Source: Agrobacterium larrymoorei
GTDB lineage: Bacteria > Pseudomonadota > Alphaproteobacteria > Rhizobiales > Rhizobiaceae
NCBI RefSeq assembly: GCF_005145045.1
Contig: NZ_CP039691.1
Coordinates: 1,624,001-1,688,000 of the forward strand
Direction of reading: 5' to 3'
DNA: 64,000 nucleotides
A model generated the notes under the pieces. It did not search any database. It was not told the origin of the DNA and worked only from the letters and a program-made list of their open reading frames with translations. Position 1 is the stretch's first letter; each line of letters opens with the position of its first letter. Both the position numbers and the translations under genes were made by a program. Positions 1-9,030 of the stretch are shown here, one piece after another.

Positions 1-362
1 GCATTGGCGCCAACCAGACAGTTTCGCCCGATCTTCGCGCCATTGAGGATCGTGGCACCCATGCCGATCAGCGAATTATCACCAATCGTGCAGCCATGGA
101 TGATTGCATGGTGGCCGATGGTGCAGTCTTCTCCGATGTCTGCGGGGAAACCGGGATCGCTGTGAACCATCACGCCTTCCTGAATATTTGTACCGCGACC
201 GACGGTGATCGGCTCATTATCGCCGCGAAGCGTCGCGCCGAACCAGATGCCGACATCTTCGCCGAGCGTGACCGAGCCGATGACATTCGCATCCGGGGCA
301 ACCCAGTATCGATCCGGTGAGGGCGTGTTCGGCACCCTCTCGCCAAGGCGGTAAATCGGCAT
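1..362 (-). CDS. Gamma-carbonic anhydrase family protein (partial, C-terminus outside window)
   Basis: The left-handed beta-helix (hexapeptide repeat) fold is visible as repeated [LIV]G-x4 units through the 120 residues present. Candidate zinc ligands are H67 (MVHSDP), H84 and H89 (IGHHAIIHGC), which match the gamma-carbonic anhydrase pattern. Members interconvert CO2 and bicarbonate, but many bacterial homologues have no proven activity, so the reaction is inferred. The start is the ATG at 362, giving MPIYRLGERV, typical of the family. The 3' end lies before base 1, so roughly the last third is missing. The next gene upstream, an FAH-family hydrolase, is on the same strand 24 bases away, suggesting a joint transcript. 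Confidence 0.88.
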   Translation of the reverse strand, partial: MPIYRLGERVPNTPSPDRYWVAPDANVIGSVTLGEDVGIWFGATLRGDNEPITVGRGTNIQEGVMVHSDPGFPADIGEDCTIGHHAIIHGCTIGDNSLIGMGATILNGAKIGRNCLVGAN

Positions 363-386
363 GTGCTCCTCCCGAAAGCGGTGGTC

Positions 387-1076
387 TTAGACCACCTTCA
401 CCGTCAACGTGCCGACGCCATCCACGCCGCAAACCATCGTGTCACCCGGAACGACCGGGCCAACGCCCGCGGGCGTGCCAGTCATGATCACATCGCCTGC
501 GGCCAGCGTGAAGAGCTTGGAAAGCTCCGCGATGATTTCGGCGGTCTTCCAGATCATCTGATCGAGATCGCCGGATTGCTTGCGCTCGCCATTGACCTCA
601 AGCCAGACCGAACCTTTGGCCGGATGTCCGATCTTCGATGCCGGGACGAGTGCCGAGACGGGGGCGGAAGCTTCGAACGCCTTGGCGCTTTCCCATGACC
701 GGCCCATTTTCTTCAGCGCATCCTGCATATCGCGCCGGGTCATATCGATGCCGACACCGTATCCCCAGACGTGCTCCAGCGCGCTCTCGACGGGAATGTT
801 AGAGCCGCCGCTTTTCAGCGCAACCACGCATTCCACTTCGAAATGGACATTGGAGGATAGCGGCGGATAGGGAAAATCCTTGCCCGAAGCGAGAAGATTA
901 TCCGGGTTCTTCTGGAAGAAGAAGGGAGGCTCACGGGAAGGATCGTGCCCCATTTCAATCGCATGGTCCGCATAATTCCGACCCACGCAATAGACCCGTC
1001 GCACCGGAAAAGTTTCATTCATGCCTTCGACGGGCAAAAGGACGGGCTGGGGGACGGGGATGACTGTTGCGGACAT
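387..1076 (-). CDS. Fumarylacetoacetate hydrolase (FAH) family protein
   Basis: A 229-residue single-domain FAH protein, close in length and sequence style to fumarylpyruvate hydrolases and acylpyruvases. The metal-site signature is seen in FEVECVVAL (two acidic ligands) and the GVGIDMTRRDMQ segment, with the N-terminal YCVGRNYADHA motif typical of the subgroup. Such enzymes cleave C-C bonds of acylpyruvates or fumarylpyruvate in aromatic catabolism, or decarboxylate oxaloacetate; the substrate cannot be read from sequence. I chose the ATG at 1076 (MSATVIPV) because AGGAG lies 7 bases upstream. An upstream ATG would add 44 residues of non-family sequence. It is probably cotranscribed with the carbonic-anhydrase-like gene that follows. 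Confidence 0.85.
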   Translation of the reverse strand: MSATVIPVPQPVLLPVEGMNETFPVRRVYCVGRNYADHAIEMGHDPSREPPFFFQKNPDNLLASGKDFPYPPLSSNVHFEVECVVALKSGGSNIPVESALEHVWGYGVGIDMTRRDMQDALKKMGRSWESAKAFEASAPVSALVPASKIGHPAKGSVWLEVNGERKQSGDLDQMIWKTAEIIAELSKLFTLAAGDVIMTGTPAGVGPVVPGDTMVCGVDGVGTLTVKVV

Positions 1077-1173
1077 GATGCACTCCTGTTTGGAAGTTGT
1101 CTTGTCCCGCAATTCCGAAGGAATTTCCAGCCCAATATCTCGCCAATCTGTCCTCTGCCAAGCCTGAATATCG

Positions 1174-1317
1174 TTAAGAGAGCGCCCAGGCCAACACGCC
1201 GGCAACAAGGATGAAGACGACGATCACGCCGAGCAGACGTCCAAGGCCTTCATTGGTGTTACTATCTGCGCCCACAACGCTCCAATAGAGAGACTTTTCA
1301 TCGGTTTTCTCGCTCAT
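1174..1317 (-). CDS. Small single-span membrane protein, 47 aa
   Basis: A 47-codon frame too short for most gene callers. It begins MSEKTDEKSLYWSVVG, has a charged N-terminal half and one hydrophobic helix (GVIVVFILVAGVLAWAL, about residues 30-46). AAGGAG stands 7 bases before the ATG, which is strong support. The amphipathic N-terminus followed by a C-terminal helix suggests a tail-anchored inner-membrane protein. I do not recognise a family. It ends 97 bases upstream of the FAH gene on the same strand and may share its promoter. Confidence 0.6.
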   Translation of the reverse strand: MSEKTDEKSLYWSVVGADSNTNEGLGRLLGVIVVFILVAGVLAWALS

Positions 1318-1514
1318 GCCATTCTCCTTGCTGATATTTCATGGCTAACCATGCTCGATGAAGCAGGGTTCCGCAGAACGCATAGTCGAATTGCGCCGCC
1401 GCGGCTGGATTGCGCGTGCATTACGCCTTATATGGTCGTCAAAATAAAGTCCTCTTGAAGCTCACTGATTTTGGCAACTAGGACATGCTGACAAAGCAGG
1501 GATAGATTATCGCA

Positions 1515-2549
1515 ATGACCGAGTTGGGTAAGCGCAACGGCGCGGCTTCACACTATCAGCGTGGCAAGGTGTTTGCCGTGGCGCCCATGATCGACTGGAC
1601 TGATACCCGCTGTCGGTACTTACATCGCCAGCTTTCGCAGCACGCGCTGCTCTATACCGAGATGATCGTGGCCGATGCCATCATTCATGGAAAGCGTGAC
1701 AAGCTTCTCGAATATCACCCGCAGGAGCATCCGGTGGCTTTGCAATTGGGCGGATCCGATCCCGTAAAGCTTACCGAGGCTGTCAGGATTGCTGCGGATT
1801 ACGGCTATGACGAGTTCAATCTCAATGTCGGTTGTCCCTCGGATCGCGTCCAGTCGGGTACTTTCGGTGCATGCCTGATGCGGGAGCCTGAAACGGTCGC
1901 TGCCTCCGTTTCCGCGATGAAGGCCGTTGCCAACGTGCCCGTGACGGTCAAATGCCGCATCGGCGTCGATGATCAGGAGCCTGAGACCGTGCTGCCGGAT
2001 TTCATTGCACGCATGGTGCAGGCTGGCGCAGATGCGGTCTGGATTCACGCCCGCAAAGCGTGGCTTCAGGGTCTGTCTCCGAAGGAAAATCGCGAAGTAC
2101 CGCCGCTCGATTACGATCTCGCTTACCGCATGAAGCAGGAAAACCCCGATCTTTTCATCGGTATCAATGGTGGCATTACCGATCTGGATCAGGCTGAAGA
2201 GCATCTGAAGCACATGGATGGTGTGATGCTTGGCCGTGCGGCCTACCACAACACCTCCATCCTCGCGGATGTGGATCATCGTATTTACGGCGAAGCGCCA
2301 GCCGAACGCGATTGGGCGTCGCTCCGTGATGCCATGATGGCCTATGCGGAAGACTACATCGCCAAAGGCGGCCGCCTGAACCACGTGACCCGCCACATGG
2401 TAGGTCTGTTCCAGGGTCTCCCCGGCGCCCGCCGCTTCCGCCAGATACTCTCGAGCGACGCGACGAAACCGGGAGCAGGCACCGAAGTTATTTCAGCCGC
2501 ATTTGGTGCTGTTGATTTTGATGGGGCTACAAAGGATATCGCCGTATAA
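1515..2549 (+). CDS. dusA: tRNA-dihydrouridine(20/20a) synthase DusA
   Basis: FMN-dependent enzyme reducing uridines of the tRNA D-loop to dihydrouridine. The 344-residue protein opens its TIM barrel with VAPMIDWTDTRCRYLHR, the DusA version of the family start. Catalytic Cys107 sits in NVGCPSDRV, followed by GTFGACLM. The phosphate-binding loop is near GINGGITDL and GVMLGRAAY. Length and motifs distinguish it from the DusB encoded at 23600. It is transcribed alone, with a hairpin right after its stop codon. The ATG at 1515 is preceded by a weak ribosome site; no better start is evident before the barrel. Confidence 0.95.
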   Translation: MTELGKRNGAASHYQRGKVFAVAPMIDWTDTRCRYLHRQLSQHALLYTEMIVADAIIHGKRDKLLEYHPQEHPVALQLGGSDPVKLTEAVRIAADYGYDEFNLNVGCPSDRVQSGTFGACLMREPETVAASVSAMKAVANVPVTVKCRIGVDDQEPETVLPDFIARMVQAGADAVWIHARKAWLQGLSPKENREVPPLDYDLAYRMKQENPDLFIGINGGITDLDQAEEHLKHMDGVMLGRAAYHNTSILADVDHRIYGEAPAERDWASLRDAMMAYAEDYIAKGGRLNHVTRHMVGLFQGLPGARRFRQILSSDATKPGAGTEVISAAFGAVDFDGATKDIAV

Positions 2550-2554
2550 AGCTT

Positions 2555-2583
2555 GGTCGCAGTGAATAGGATTCACCGCGACC
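2555..2583 (+). terminator. Candidate terminator after dusA
   Basis: GGTCGC-A-GTGAA pairs with TTCAC-C-GCGACC around a 6-base loop, giving an 11-pair stem with one mismatch. It starts 6 bases after the dusA stop. A T-rich stretch (GATTTTATT) follows about 10 bases later, so rho-independent action is plausible but not textbook. It lies between convergent genes. Confidence 0.45.
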
Positions 2584-2682
2584 CGCTTTAGATGCGATTT
2601 TATTGCATCTGCGTTATCGTTTAATCGAGGGCAATTATACGCGACATGCTTTAGCGGCCTTCAGTAGCGCACACGACGCGCC

Positions 2683-3483
2683 TTACACCAATGATTGCAA
2701 TAGCTGCGCGCCATTCGGCGCGTTCACCTTGCCGCCGGTGATGAAGAAGGAAAAGACGTCGCGAGGTTGCTTTTCCGTCTTTCTATCCGGCGATATCAGC
2801 GGAAGATCGTCCGGCACACCGCCAGCTGCGTAGGTTTTCAGGCGTTCGCTCCAGGCTTCCACGTCCTTCTTTGGGTAGCAAGTCTCGATATCGTCTTCGC
2901 CCTTTTGCAGGCGACAATAGACGAAATCGGCGGTCACGTCCGGCAGCATGGGGTAGTCGTGGTGGTCAGCGCAGACGACCGCGACATTATGCTTATCCAG
3001 CAGCTTGATGAATTCCGGCACCTGAAAACTGTCATGCCGAACCTCGACAACGTGCTGTAATTTCAGCCCATCCTGCTTTTCCGGCAGCAATGCGAGAAAA
3101 GCAGCGAAATCGTCCGGCTCGAACTTTTTCGTCGGCGCAAATTGCCACAGAATAGGGCCCAGATGATCGCCAAGCTCAGTCAAGCCCTGCGTCAAAAACT
3201 TTGTCATCGATTCGCCAGCCTCGGCCAGCACCTTGCGATTGGTGACGAAACGGCTGGCTTTCAGTGAGAAGATGAAGCCCTCGGGCACTTCGGACGCCCA
3301 TTTGGCGAAGGTCTCGGGCTTCTGGCTGCCATAATAGGTGCCGTTCACTTCGATAGCTTTCAGCTTCGATCCCGCAAATTCAAGCTGGCGCTTCTTGGCA
3401 AGCTTCTCGGGATAGAACGTGCCTTCCCAAGGCTCGAAGGTCCAGCCGCCGATACCTGCGCGGATCGTTCCCGATTTGCTCAT
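2683..3483 (-). CDS. DUF72 (YecE-like) family protein
   Basis: A 266-residue protein with the DUF72 hallmarks: an N-terminal GIGGWTFEPWEGTFYP, then EVNGTYYG, FSLKASRFVTN, ILWQFAP and a conserved EVRHDSF. The family has a TIM-barrel-like fold and unknown biochemical function. Two ATGs lie in tandem (3486 and 3483). I favour the second because GAGG then sits 5 bases upstream. The gene converges on dusA, and a low-GC orphan gene ends 19 bases upstream on the same strand. Confidence 0.88.
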   Translation of the reverse strand: MSKSGTIRAGIGGWTFEPWEGTFYPEKLAKKRQLEFAGSKLKAIEVNGTYYGSQKPETFAKWASEVPEGFIFSLKASRFVTNRKVLAEAGESMTKFLTQGLTELGDHLGPILWQFAPTKKFEPDDFAAFLALLPEKQDGLKLQHVVEVRHDSFQVPEFIKLLDKHNVAVVCADHHDYPMLPDVTADFVYCRLQKGEDDIETCYPKKDVEAWSERLKTYAAGGVPDDLPLISPDRKTEKQPRDVFSFFITGGKVNAPNGAQLLQSLV

Positions 3484-3504
3484 CATGTCCTCATTTTGTT
3501 TCTG

Positions 3505-4113
3505 TTATGGTAATAAGCTATTTGACGGCTCTTGGCTTTGTTCCCTAAACTTTGCTAAAGTAAAGCTAGGGTTCTTTGCCATCCATTGCGCGCGTTGTAT
3601 CTCACGTTCGGATAAGTCGGAATTGCAATAAATTTTGCTCAGCTTGAACATTATTTCATTTTTGTTGCGCTCTGCGGCAATAACATTCGCTAAGCGATGA
3701 TTTTTCAAGTCTACCGTGCCCATCGACGTAAAACGATGAACTGGAACAGGTGTTAAATTGCACCAACGATCTGAGACTAATAAGTGTAACTCCCAATAAA
3801 ACTCATCTAGGTGCCACCAAAGATTCCTGTACGATTGGAATTTACGATCGCTTATAGCGTTCCCGTTCTCAACTTCGATGCAGACCACCGACATCGTCTC
3901 GTGATCTATTAGCCACAAATCGGGTAAAATTCCTTCCTTCCAAACTTCGCCGTTTTTTAGGAAGTCATTCCAAGTCGGCTGTTCATCAAACTCGGCCCAC
4001 CCCTCGTGATCCCATTGAAGCTGTTGAATCGCTTTCTTGAAGCCGACACGGTGAGCTCCATTGAACGACCGATGAAGCAAAGTTACTGCGGTCTCATGTA
4101 TTGATCCTTCCAA
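3505..4113 (-). CDS. Unassigned AT-rich protein, possible PD-(D/E)XK-like fold
   Basis: A 202-residue protein I do not recognise. Base composition is clearly more AT-rich than its neighbours, suggesting horizontal acquisition. The segment GILPDLWLIDHETMSVVCIEVENGN (quoted in pieces: PDLWLI at about 64-69 and CIEVEN at about 78-83), followed by a Lys and a Tyr helix, resembles the PD...E-x-(K/E) core of PD-(D/E)XK nuclease-like folds. The usual lysine is absent, so nuclease activity is only a guess. No ATG starts the frame. A TTG at 4113 has GGAG 8 bases upstream, and that site lies inside the last codons of uvrA, 5 bases from its stop. This implies translational coupling to uvrA. Confidence 0.7.
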   Translation of the reverse strand: MEGSIHETAVTLLHRSFNGAHRVGFKKAIQQLQWDHEGWAEFDEQPTWNDFLKNGEVWKEGILPDLWLIDHETMSVVCIEVENGNAISDRKFQSYRNLWWHLDEFYWELHLLVSDRWCNLTPVPVHRFTSMGTVDLKNHRLANVIAAERNKNEIMFKLSKIYCNSDLSEREIQRAQWMAKNPSFTLAKFREQSQEPSNSLLP

Positions 4114-4118
4114 ATCAA

Positions 4119-7040
4119 TTACTCCGCCGCCTGTATTTTCTTCTCGGGATGCCGCTCCAGCAGTTCCTTGAGGAACTGGCCTGTATAGGAGCGCTTCTCC
4201 TTGACGATCTGTTCTGGCGTTCCCGCCGCGACGATTTCACCGCCGCCCGTGCCACCTTCAGGGCCGATATCGATGATCCAGTCCGCCGTCTTGATGACTT
4301 CGAGATTGTGCTCGATCACCACTACCGAGTTGCCCTGATTGACCAGTTCATGCAGCATTTCCAGCAGCTTCTTCACATCGTGGAAATGCAGACCGGTCGT
4401 CGGTTCATCGAGGATATAGAGCGTGCGCCCGGTCGAGCGCTTGGAAAGCTCCTTCGCGAGCTTGACGCGTTGCGCCTCACCACCGGACAGCGTGTTGGCC
4501 TGCTGACCGACCTTGATATAGCCGAGGCCGACATCGAACAGCGATTGCAGCTTGTCACGCACGGCTGGAACGGCGGAGAAGAATTCCACGCCCTCCTCAA
4601 CCGTCATATCCAGCACATCGGCAATCGACTTGCTCTTGAAGGTGACATCCAGTGTCTCGCGATTGTAGCGCTTGCCGTGGCAGACGTCGCAGGTCACGTA
4701 GACATCCGGCAGGAAGTGCATCTCGATTTTGATGACGCCATCGCCCTGGCAGGCCTCACACCGACCACCCTTCACATTGAAGGAGAAACGGCCCGGCGCA
4801 TAACCACGCGCTTTTGCCTCTGGCAGACCGGCAAACCAGTCACGAATCGGCGTGAATGCGCCGGTATAGGTCGCAGGGTTGGAGCGCGGCGTGCGGCCAA
4901 TGGGCGACTGGTCGATATCGATGACCTTATCGATGAATTCGAAGCCATCGATACGATCATGCTCAGCCGGAATTTCACGCGCGCCCATGACGCGACGCGC
5001 AGCGGATTTATAAAGTGTCTCGATCAGGAAGGTGGATTTACCGCCGCCGGAAACACCCGTAACCGCCGTGAACACGCCAAGCGGCACAGCTGCCGTCACG
5101 TTCTTCAGATTGTTGCCGCGAGCGCCGACGACCTTGATTTCCTTGCCCTTCTTGGGCTTGCGCCGTTCCGCTGGAACTGGCACGCCCATTTCGCCGGACA
5201 GATATTTGCCCGTCAGCGACTTAGGATTGGCCATGACCTCCTGCGGTGTGCCTTCGGCAATCACCTGGCCGCCATGGATGCCCGCTGCGGGGCCGATATC
5301 GACCACGTAATCCGCCGTCAGGATAGCGTCTTCGTCATGCTCTACGACGATGACGGTGTTGCCGATATCGCGCAGGTGCTTCAGCGTGTCCAACAGCCGC
5401 GCATTGTCGCGCTGATGCAGGCCGATAGATGGCTCATCGAGGACATAGAGAACGCCGGTGAGGCCGGAGCCGATCTGCGATGCCAGACGAATACGCTGGC
5501 TTTCGCCGCCCGAAAGCGTGCCGGAATTGCGCGAGAGGCTGAGGTAATCCAGTCCAACATCGTTGAGAAAGCGCAAGCGCTCGCGGATCTCCTTGAGAAT
5601 CCGCACGGCAATCTCGTTCTGCTTCCCATTCAGATGTTCCGGCAGGACTTCGAACCAGTCCCGCGCCACCTTGATCGACATTTGGGTGACTTCGCCGATA
5701 TGCAGTTTATTGATCTTGACTGCCAGTGCTTCCGGCTTCAGGCGAAAACCGGCGCAGGCCGGGCAGGGGGCAGCCGACATATAGCGTTCGATCTCTTCGC
5801 GCGCCCATGCGCTATCCGTTTCCTTCCAGCGGCGCTCGAGATTGGGAACGATACCCTCGAAATTCTTGACCGTCTTGTAGGAGCGTGCACCGTCCTGATA
5901 CTGGAATTCGATCTTCTCGTCCGTGCCCTTCAAAATCGCCTTTTTGGCGGCTTCGGTCAGTTCATTCCAACGGCTGGAAAGCTTGAAACCGAAGGCTTTC
6001 CCCAGCGCTTCCAGCGTCTGATTGTAATAGGGCGACGAGGATTTGGCCCAAGGCGCGATTGCGCCATCGCGCAACGTGCGCGCGGGCTCCGGCACGATCA
6101 GCGCCTCATCCACTTTTTGCTGCGAGCCAAGACCATCACAGGTGGGGCAGGCACCGAAGGGATTGTTGAAGGAAAACAGCCGTGGCTCGATTTCCGGAAT
6201 GGTGAAGCCGGAGACGGGGCAGGCGAATTTTTCCGAAAACAGCACGCGCTCATGCGTTTCGTTTAAAGATTTGTTGGCAGAACCGCCCGCTGCGGTTTCT
6301 TCCGCCGGAAGCGGCTTGTCGGCAAATTCGGCAACCGCCAGACCATCCGCCAGTTTCAGGCAGGTCTCGAGACTGTCTGCCAGACGCGCGGCCATATCCG
6401 GGCGCACGACGGCGCGGTCCACCACCACGTCGATATCGTGTTTGTACTTCTTGTCGAGCGCGGGAACGTCGGCAATTTCGTAAAACTGCCCATCCACCTT
6501 CACACGCTGGAAGCCTTTCTTCATCAGTTCGGCGAGTTCCTTTTTGTACTCGCCTTTGCGCCCGCGAACCATGGGCGCCAGAATATAAAGACGCGTGCCT
6601 TCCTCGATAGCGAGGATGCGATCCACCATCTGGCTGACCGTCTGGCTTTCGATCGGAAGGCCCGTGGCGGGCGAATAGGGAACGCCGACGCGCGCAAAGA
6701 GCAGGCGCATATAGTCATAGATTTCCGTCACGGTGCCCACGGTGGAACGTGGGTTCTTGGACGTGGTCTTTTGCTCGATGGAAATGGCGGGCGACAGGCC
6801 CTCGATCTGGTCCACATCCGGTTTCTGCATCATTTCCAGAAACTGGCGGGCATAGGCCGAAAGACTTTCGACATAACGCCGCTGGCCTTCCGCATAGATC
6901 GTATCGAAGGCGAGCGAGGATTTTCCGGAGCCAGAAAGCCCGGTCATGACGATCAGCTTGTTGCGTGGCAAATCAAGGTCGATGCCCTTGAGATTGTGCT
7001 CACGGGCACCACGGATGGAAATCGTCTTCAATTCACTCAT
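4119..7040 (-). CDS. uvrA: Excinuclease ABC subunit A
   Basis: DNA-damage sensor of nucleotide excision repair: a UvrA dimer finds lesions and loads UvrB. The full-length 973-residue protein has two ABC ATPase modules. Walker A motifs are [10 protein letters not shown] (residues 34-43) and [10 protein letters not shown] (about 665), each followed by an LSGGE signature ([22 protein letters not shown]). The C-terminal zinc finger is present (CEACQGDG...[10 protein letters not shown]), as is the first Cys pair region ([14 protein letters not shown]). It diverges from ssb across a 292-bp gap that holds a LexA box, so SOS control is expected. An AT-rich gene follows its stop by 5 bases. Confidence 0.98.
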   Translation of the reverse strand: MSELKTISIRGAREHNLKGIDLDLPRNKLIVMTGLSGSGKSSLAFDTIYAEGQRRYVESLSAYARQFLEMMQKPDVDQIEGLSPAISIEQKTTSKNPRSTVGTVTEIYDYMRLLFARVGVPYSPATGLPIESQTVSQMVDRILAIEEGTRLYILAPMVRGRKGEYKKELAELMKKGFQRVKVDGQFYEIADVPALDKKYKHDIDVVVDRAVVRPDMAARLADSLETCLKLADGLAVAEFADKPLPAEETAAGGSANKSLNETHERVLFSEKFACPVSGFTIPEIEPRLFSFNNPFGACPTCDGLGSQQKVDEALIVPEPARTLRDGAIAPWAKSSSPYYNQTLEALGKAFGFKLSSRWNELTEAAKKAILKGTDEKIEFQYQDGARSYKTVKNFEGIVPNLERRWKETDSAWAREEIERYMSAAPCPACAGFRLKPEALAVKINKLHIGEVTQMSIKVARDWFEVLPEHLNGKQNEIAVRILKEIRERLRFLNDVGLDYLSLSRNSGTLSGGESQRIRLASQIGSGLTGVLYVLDEPSIGLHQRDNARLLDTLKHLRDIGNTVIVVEHDEDAILTADYVVDIGPAAGIHGGQVIAEGTPQEVMANPKSLTGKYLSGEMGVPVPAERRKPKKGKEIKVVGARGNNLKNVTAAVPLGVFTAVTGVSGGGKSTFLIETLYKSAARRVMGAREIPAEHDRIDGFEFIDKVIDIDQSPIGRTPRSNPATYTGAFTPIRDWFAGLPEAKARGYAPGRFSFNVKGGRCEACQGDGVIKIEMHFLPDVYVTCDVCHGKRYNRETLDVTFKSKSIADVLDMTVEEGVEFFSAVPAVRDKLQSLFDVGLGYIKVGQQANTLSGGEAQRVKLAKELSKRSTGRTLYILDEPTTGLHFHDVKKLLEMLHELVNQGNSVVVIEHNLEVIKTADWIIDIGPEGGTGGGEIVAAGTPEQIVKEKRSYTGQFLKELLERHPEKKIQAAE

Positions 7041-7169
7041 GACAAGGCTCGGGACTTTGCGTGTTGGGAAGCGTCGGTTCTTATGTAATCACCACGAACG
7101 GCGTGTCGAGGCGAATTGCATTTCAATGCTGCTTTTCGATCTACTTGACTCACTGGCTATGCCTTAATA

Positions 7170-7184
7170 GAACAAAAAAGGAAC
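7170..7184. promoter_or_regulatory. LexA (SOS) box, GTTC-N7-GTTC type
   Basis: GAAC-AAAAAAG-GAAC reads on the minus strand as GTTC-CTTTTTT-GTTC, an exact match to the direct-repeat LexA site described for alphaproteobacteria. It lies 130 bases upstream of uvrA and 149 bases upstream of ssb in their shared intergenic region. SOS regulation of uvrA by such a box is established for rhizobia; effect on ssb is inferred. Confidence 0.82.
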
Positions 7185-7332
7185 ATAATGCAACCGTGTA
7201 CGTGGGCAAGAACATTCCTTGTGGATTGTCGTTCCATTCGCTGCCCATTGCGGCAGACGATGGTCTATGGTGCGCGGGACTTTTGAACAGGAAAAATGCC
7301 GTTCATGACGTTCGGCAGACAGGAAGATAAAT

Positions 7333-7884
7333 ATGGCTGGCAGCGTAAACAAGGTTATTCTAATCGGAAACGTAGGCGCTGATCCGGAAATTCGCCGCAC
7401 GCAGGATGGACGCCCGATTGCGAACCTGCGTATTGCGACCTCCGAAAGCTGGCGCGACCGCAATTCCGGCGAGCGCAAGGAAAAGACCGAGTGGCATACG
7501 GTCGTCGTTTTCAACGAAGGCCTCTGCAAGGTCGTGGAACAATACGTCAAGAAGGGCGCCAAGCTCTATATCGAAGGCGCGCTTCAGACCCGCAAGTGGC
7601 AGGACCAAAACGGCAATGACCGTTATTCGACGGAAGTCGTTCTTCAGGGCTTCAACTCGACGCTGACCATGCTCGATGGTCGCGGTGAGGGCGGCGGCGG
7701 AAGCCGTGGCGGAGACATGGGCGGCGGCGATTATGGCAGCGGCGGCGGATATGGTGGTGGCAGCGGTGGTGGAAACTACGGCGGCGGCTACGACCAGCAG
7801 TCCTCGCGCGGCGGCTCCTCTTCTCGCGGCGGCCAGTCTTCCGGCAACTTTTCCAATGATCTGGACGACGACATTCCGTTCTGA
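7333..7884 (+). CDS. ssb: Single-stranded DNA-binding protein
   Basis: Binds and protects ssDNA in replication, recombination and repair. The OB-fold occupies residues 1-112 ([21 protein letters not shown], then WHTVVVFNE). A long Gly/Ser-rich flexible linker follows (about 115-172). The acidic tip DDDIPF at the C-terminus recruits partner proteins. At 183 residues it matches rhizobial SSB length. AGGAAGATAAAT precedes the ATG. The gene diverges from uvrA with a LexA box between them, and a strong hairpin follows 80 bases after its stop. Confidence 0.97.
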   Translation: MAGSVNKVILIGNVGADPEIRRTQDGRPIANLRIATSESWRDRNSGERKEKTEWHTVVVFNEGLCKVVEQYVKKGAKLYIEGALQTRKWQDQNGNDRYSTEVVLQGFNSTLTMLDGRGEGGGGSRGGDMGGGDYGSGGGYGGGSGGGNYGGGYDQQSSRGGSSSRGGQSSGNFSNDLDDDIPF

Positions 7885-7963
7885 TCGGACGGCAGGAAGC
7901 CTCTCCAGAATTGCTGGATCGAATAGAGCGCTTCCATGTCCGGTATTGAATATTGACAGTCAA

Positions 7964-7985
7964 AGGGCGGCCAGGCTGCCGCCCT
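7964..7985 (+). terminator. Terminator after ssb
   Basis: AGGGCGGC and GCCGCCCT form a perfect 8-pair GC-rich stem with a 6-base loop, followed by CATTTTGATTT. It sits between ssb and the next small gene. Confidence 0.6.
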
Positions 7986-8017
7986 CATTTTGATTTCAGA
8001 TATTGCGAGGACAGAAT

Positions 8018-8275
8018 ATGACGGATCAGGTAACGCAGCCCAAGCAACCCGCCACATGGCGCATCGTGCTGGCAGCCATTCTCGATTTTTTCACCGCATT
8101 CTGGGTCTTCGGCTTTCTCGTTGCCGCGCTCTTCGGAGGACGCACCGAAAGCGGCTTCGAACTGAATGGTCTTCCTGCGCTTTTGTGTTTCGCGTTGATC
8201 GTCGGTTATTTTGTCGTCTTCAATAAATTTTTCGGCGGCACGATATGGAAGCGGCTGCTGAAGGCGAGGCGGTAA
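8018..8275 (+). CDS. Small RDD-like membrane protein, 85 aa
   Basis: The protein has two hydrophobic segments (about residues 13-42 and 52-70) and ends KFFGGTIWKRLLKARR. The pattern TWRIVLAAILDFFTAF followed by a C-terminal G-T-x-x-K-R-L-L resembles a minimal RDD domain, whose members are membrane proteins of mostly unknown role; this is an inference from pattern. I chose the ATG at 8018 because GAGGACAGAAT precedes it; an upstream in-frame ATG lies inside that ribosome site. It follows the ssb terminator, so it probably has its own promoter. Confidence 0.7.
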   Translation: MTDQVTQPKQPATWRIVLAAILDFFTAFWVFGFLVAALFGGRTESGFELNGLPALLCFALIVGYFVVFNKFFGGTIWKRLLKARR

Positions 8276-8561
8276 GTCGACCTAGCCATTGGTCAAGCGA
8301 CGAGGCGCTAAGATGCTTACCTTCTGATCCTCTGCCGGTGAGAGTGGCTCCCGAAACATTTAAATCGTCGCAAGTGTCGATTGCTTCTCCCCGTCCTGTG
8401 CTGGATGGAGCGTCAGGTGCGCCCGTGGGTCAGTAGGGTGAGCCTGTGTTCGCTCGCCAGCAACCAGCATCTCTTCGAACCACCAAAACAAGGTCAACGG
8501 ATGGTTAAGCAAATGGCACTATTGTGATTCTCAGTAGCGCGTTTGAAGGCTGTTCGAGAGT
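8276..8561. other. Intergenic region with no supported gene
   Basis: No start with a credible ribosome site opens a frame of normal codon use here. A stem GGTGAGC/GCTCGCC with an 8-base loop lies near 8437-8459 and has no T-run. A small RNA cannot be excluded but nothing recognisable was seen. Confidence 0.4.
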
Positions 8562-8879
8562 ATGTGGACGAAGCATCATAAGAATAGGCGGTTTGGCCGT
8601 CTCGTTGTTCCTGCGATTACGGTCGCGTTTCTCTCTTATTTCGGTTACCATTCCGTCCATGGCGATTTCGGGCTTGAGGCCACGGAACGGCTGGAGCGCC
8701 AGCGTATTGCGAGAACGGCGGAGCGGGATAAGCTCGTCAAGGCTCGCGTCGCGCTTGAACGGCAGGTGGAATTGATGAGTGACGGCTCGCTGGAGCGGGA
8801 TATGATCGATGAGATTTCCCGTTACCAGCTGAATATGTCCAAGCCCGACGAAATCGTCATCATGAATGGATATATGTGA
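8562..8879 (+). CDS. Septum formation initiator (FtsB/DivIC family)
   Basis: A 105-residue bitopic protein: a basic N-terminus (MWTKHHKNRRFGR), one transmembrane helix (about residues 14-30, LVVPAITVAFLSYFGYH), then a coiled coil rich in Glu/Arg/Leu (about 40-80). This is the architecture of FtsB/DivIC, which links FtsL and FtsQ in the divisome. The gene lies just upstream of pdhA, an arrangement common in rhizobia. A perfect palindromic hairpin overlaps its stop codon. The GAGAG site before the ATG is close but plausible. Confidence 0.88.
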   Translation: MWTKHHKNRRFGRLVVPAITVAFLSYFGYHSVHGDFGLEATERLERQRIARTAERDKLVKARVALERQVELMSDGSLERDMIDEISRYQLNMSKPDEIVIMNGYM

Positions 8880-8899
8880 TTAACCGAATTTCGGTTAAT
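8879..8899 (+). terminator. Perfect hairpin at the end of the FtsB-like gene
   Basis: ATTAACCGA-ATT-TCGGTTAAT forms a 9-pair stem with a 3-base loop beginning on the last base of the stop codon. It lacks a long T-run, so it could terminate, attenuate or protect a 3' end. It separates the FtsB-like gene from pdhA. Confidence 0.4.
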
Positions 8900-9030
8900 T
8901 GGCATTTATGATTTATTCACAGCTATTTAGCGTGAATATGTGCCATGCGTTTATGGCATTGCTGCTTCGCATTTTCTTGCATATGTTACGCGCCACTCCA
9001 ACCATTCAAATTCAACTCAGGGAGGGATGA

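Noticed and set aside
1471..1495. Sigma-54 promoter before dusA (TGGCA...TGC)
   Set aside because: The GG-to-GC spacing is 2 bases too long, and no NtrC-type site accompanies it.
4101..6266. 721-codon plus-strand frame opposite uvrA
   Set aside because: It mirrors uvrA codons, has no domain motif or ribosome site, and is a typical GC-rich antisense shadow.
8276..8561. Small RNA (6S-like) in the gap before the FtsB-like gene
   Set aside because: Only a short stem is visible; no 6S, SRP or tmRNA consensus could be recognised.
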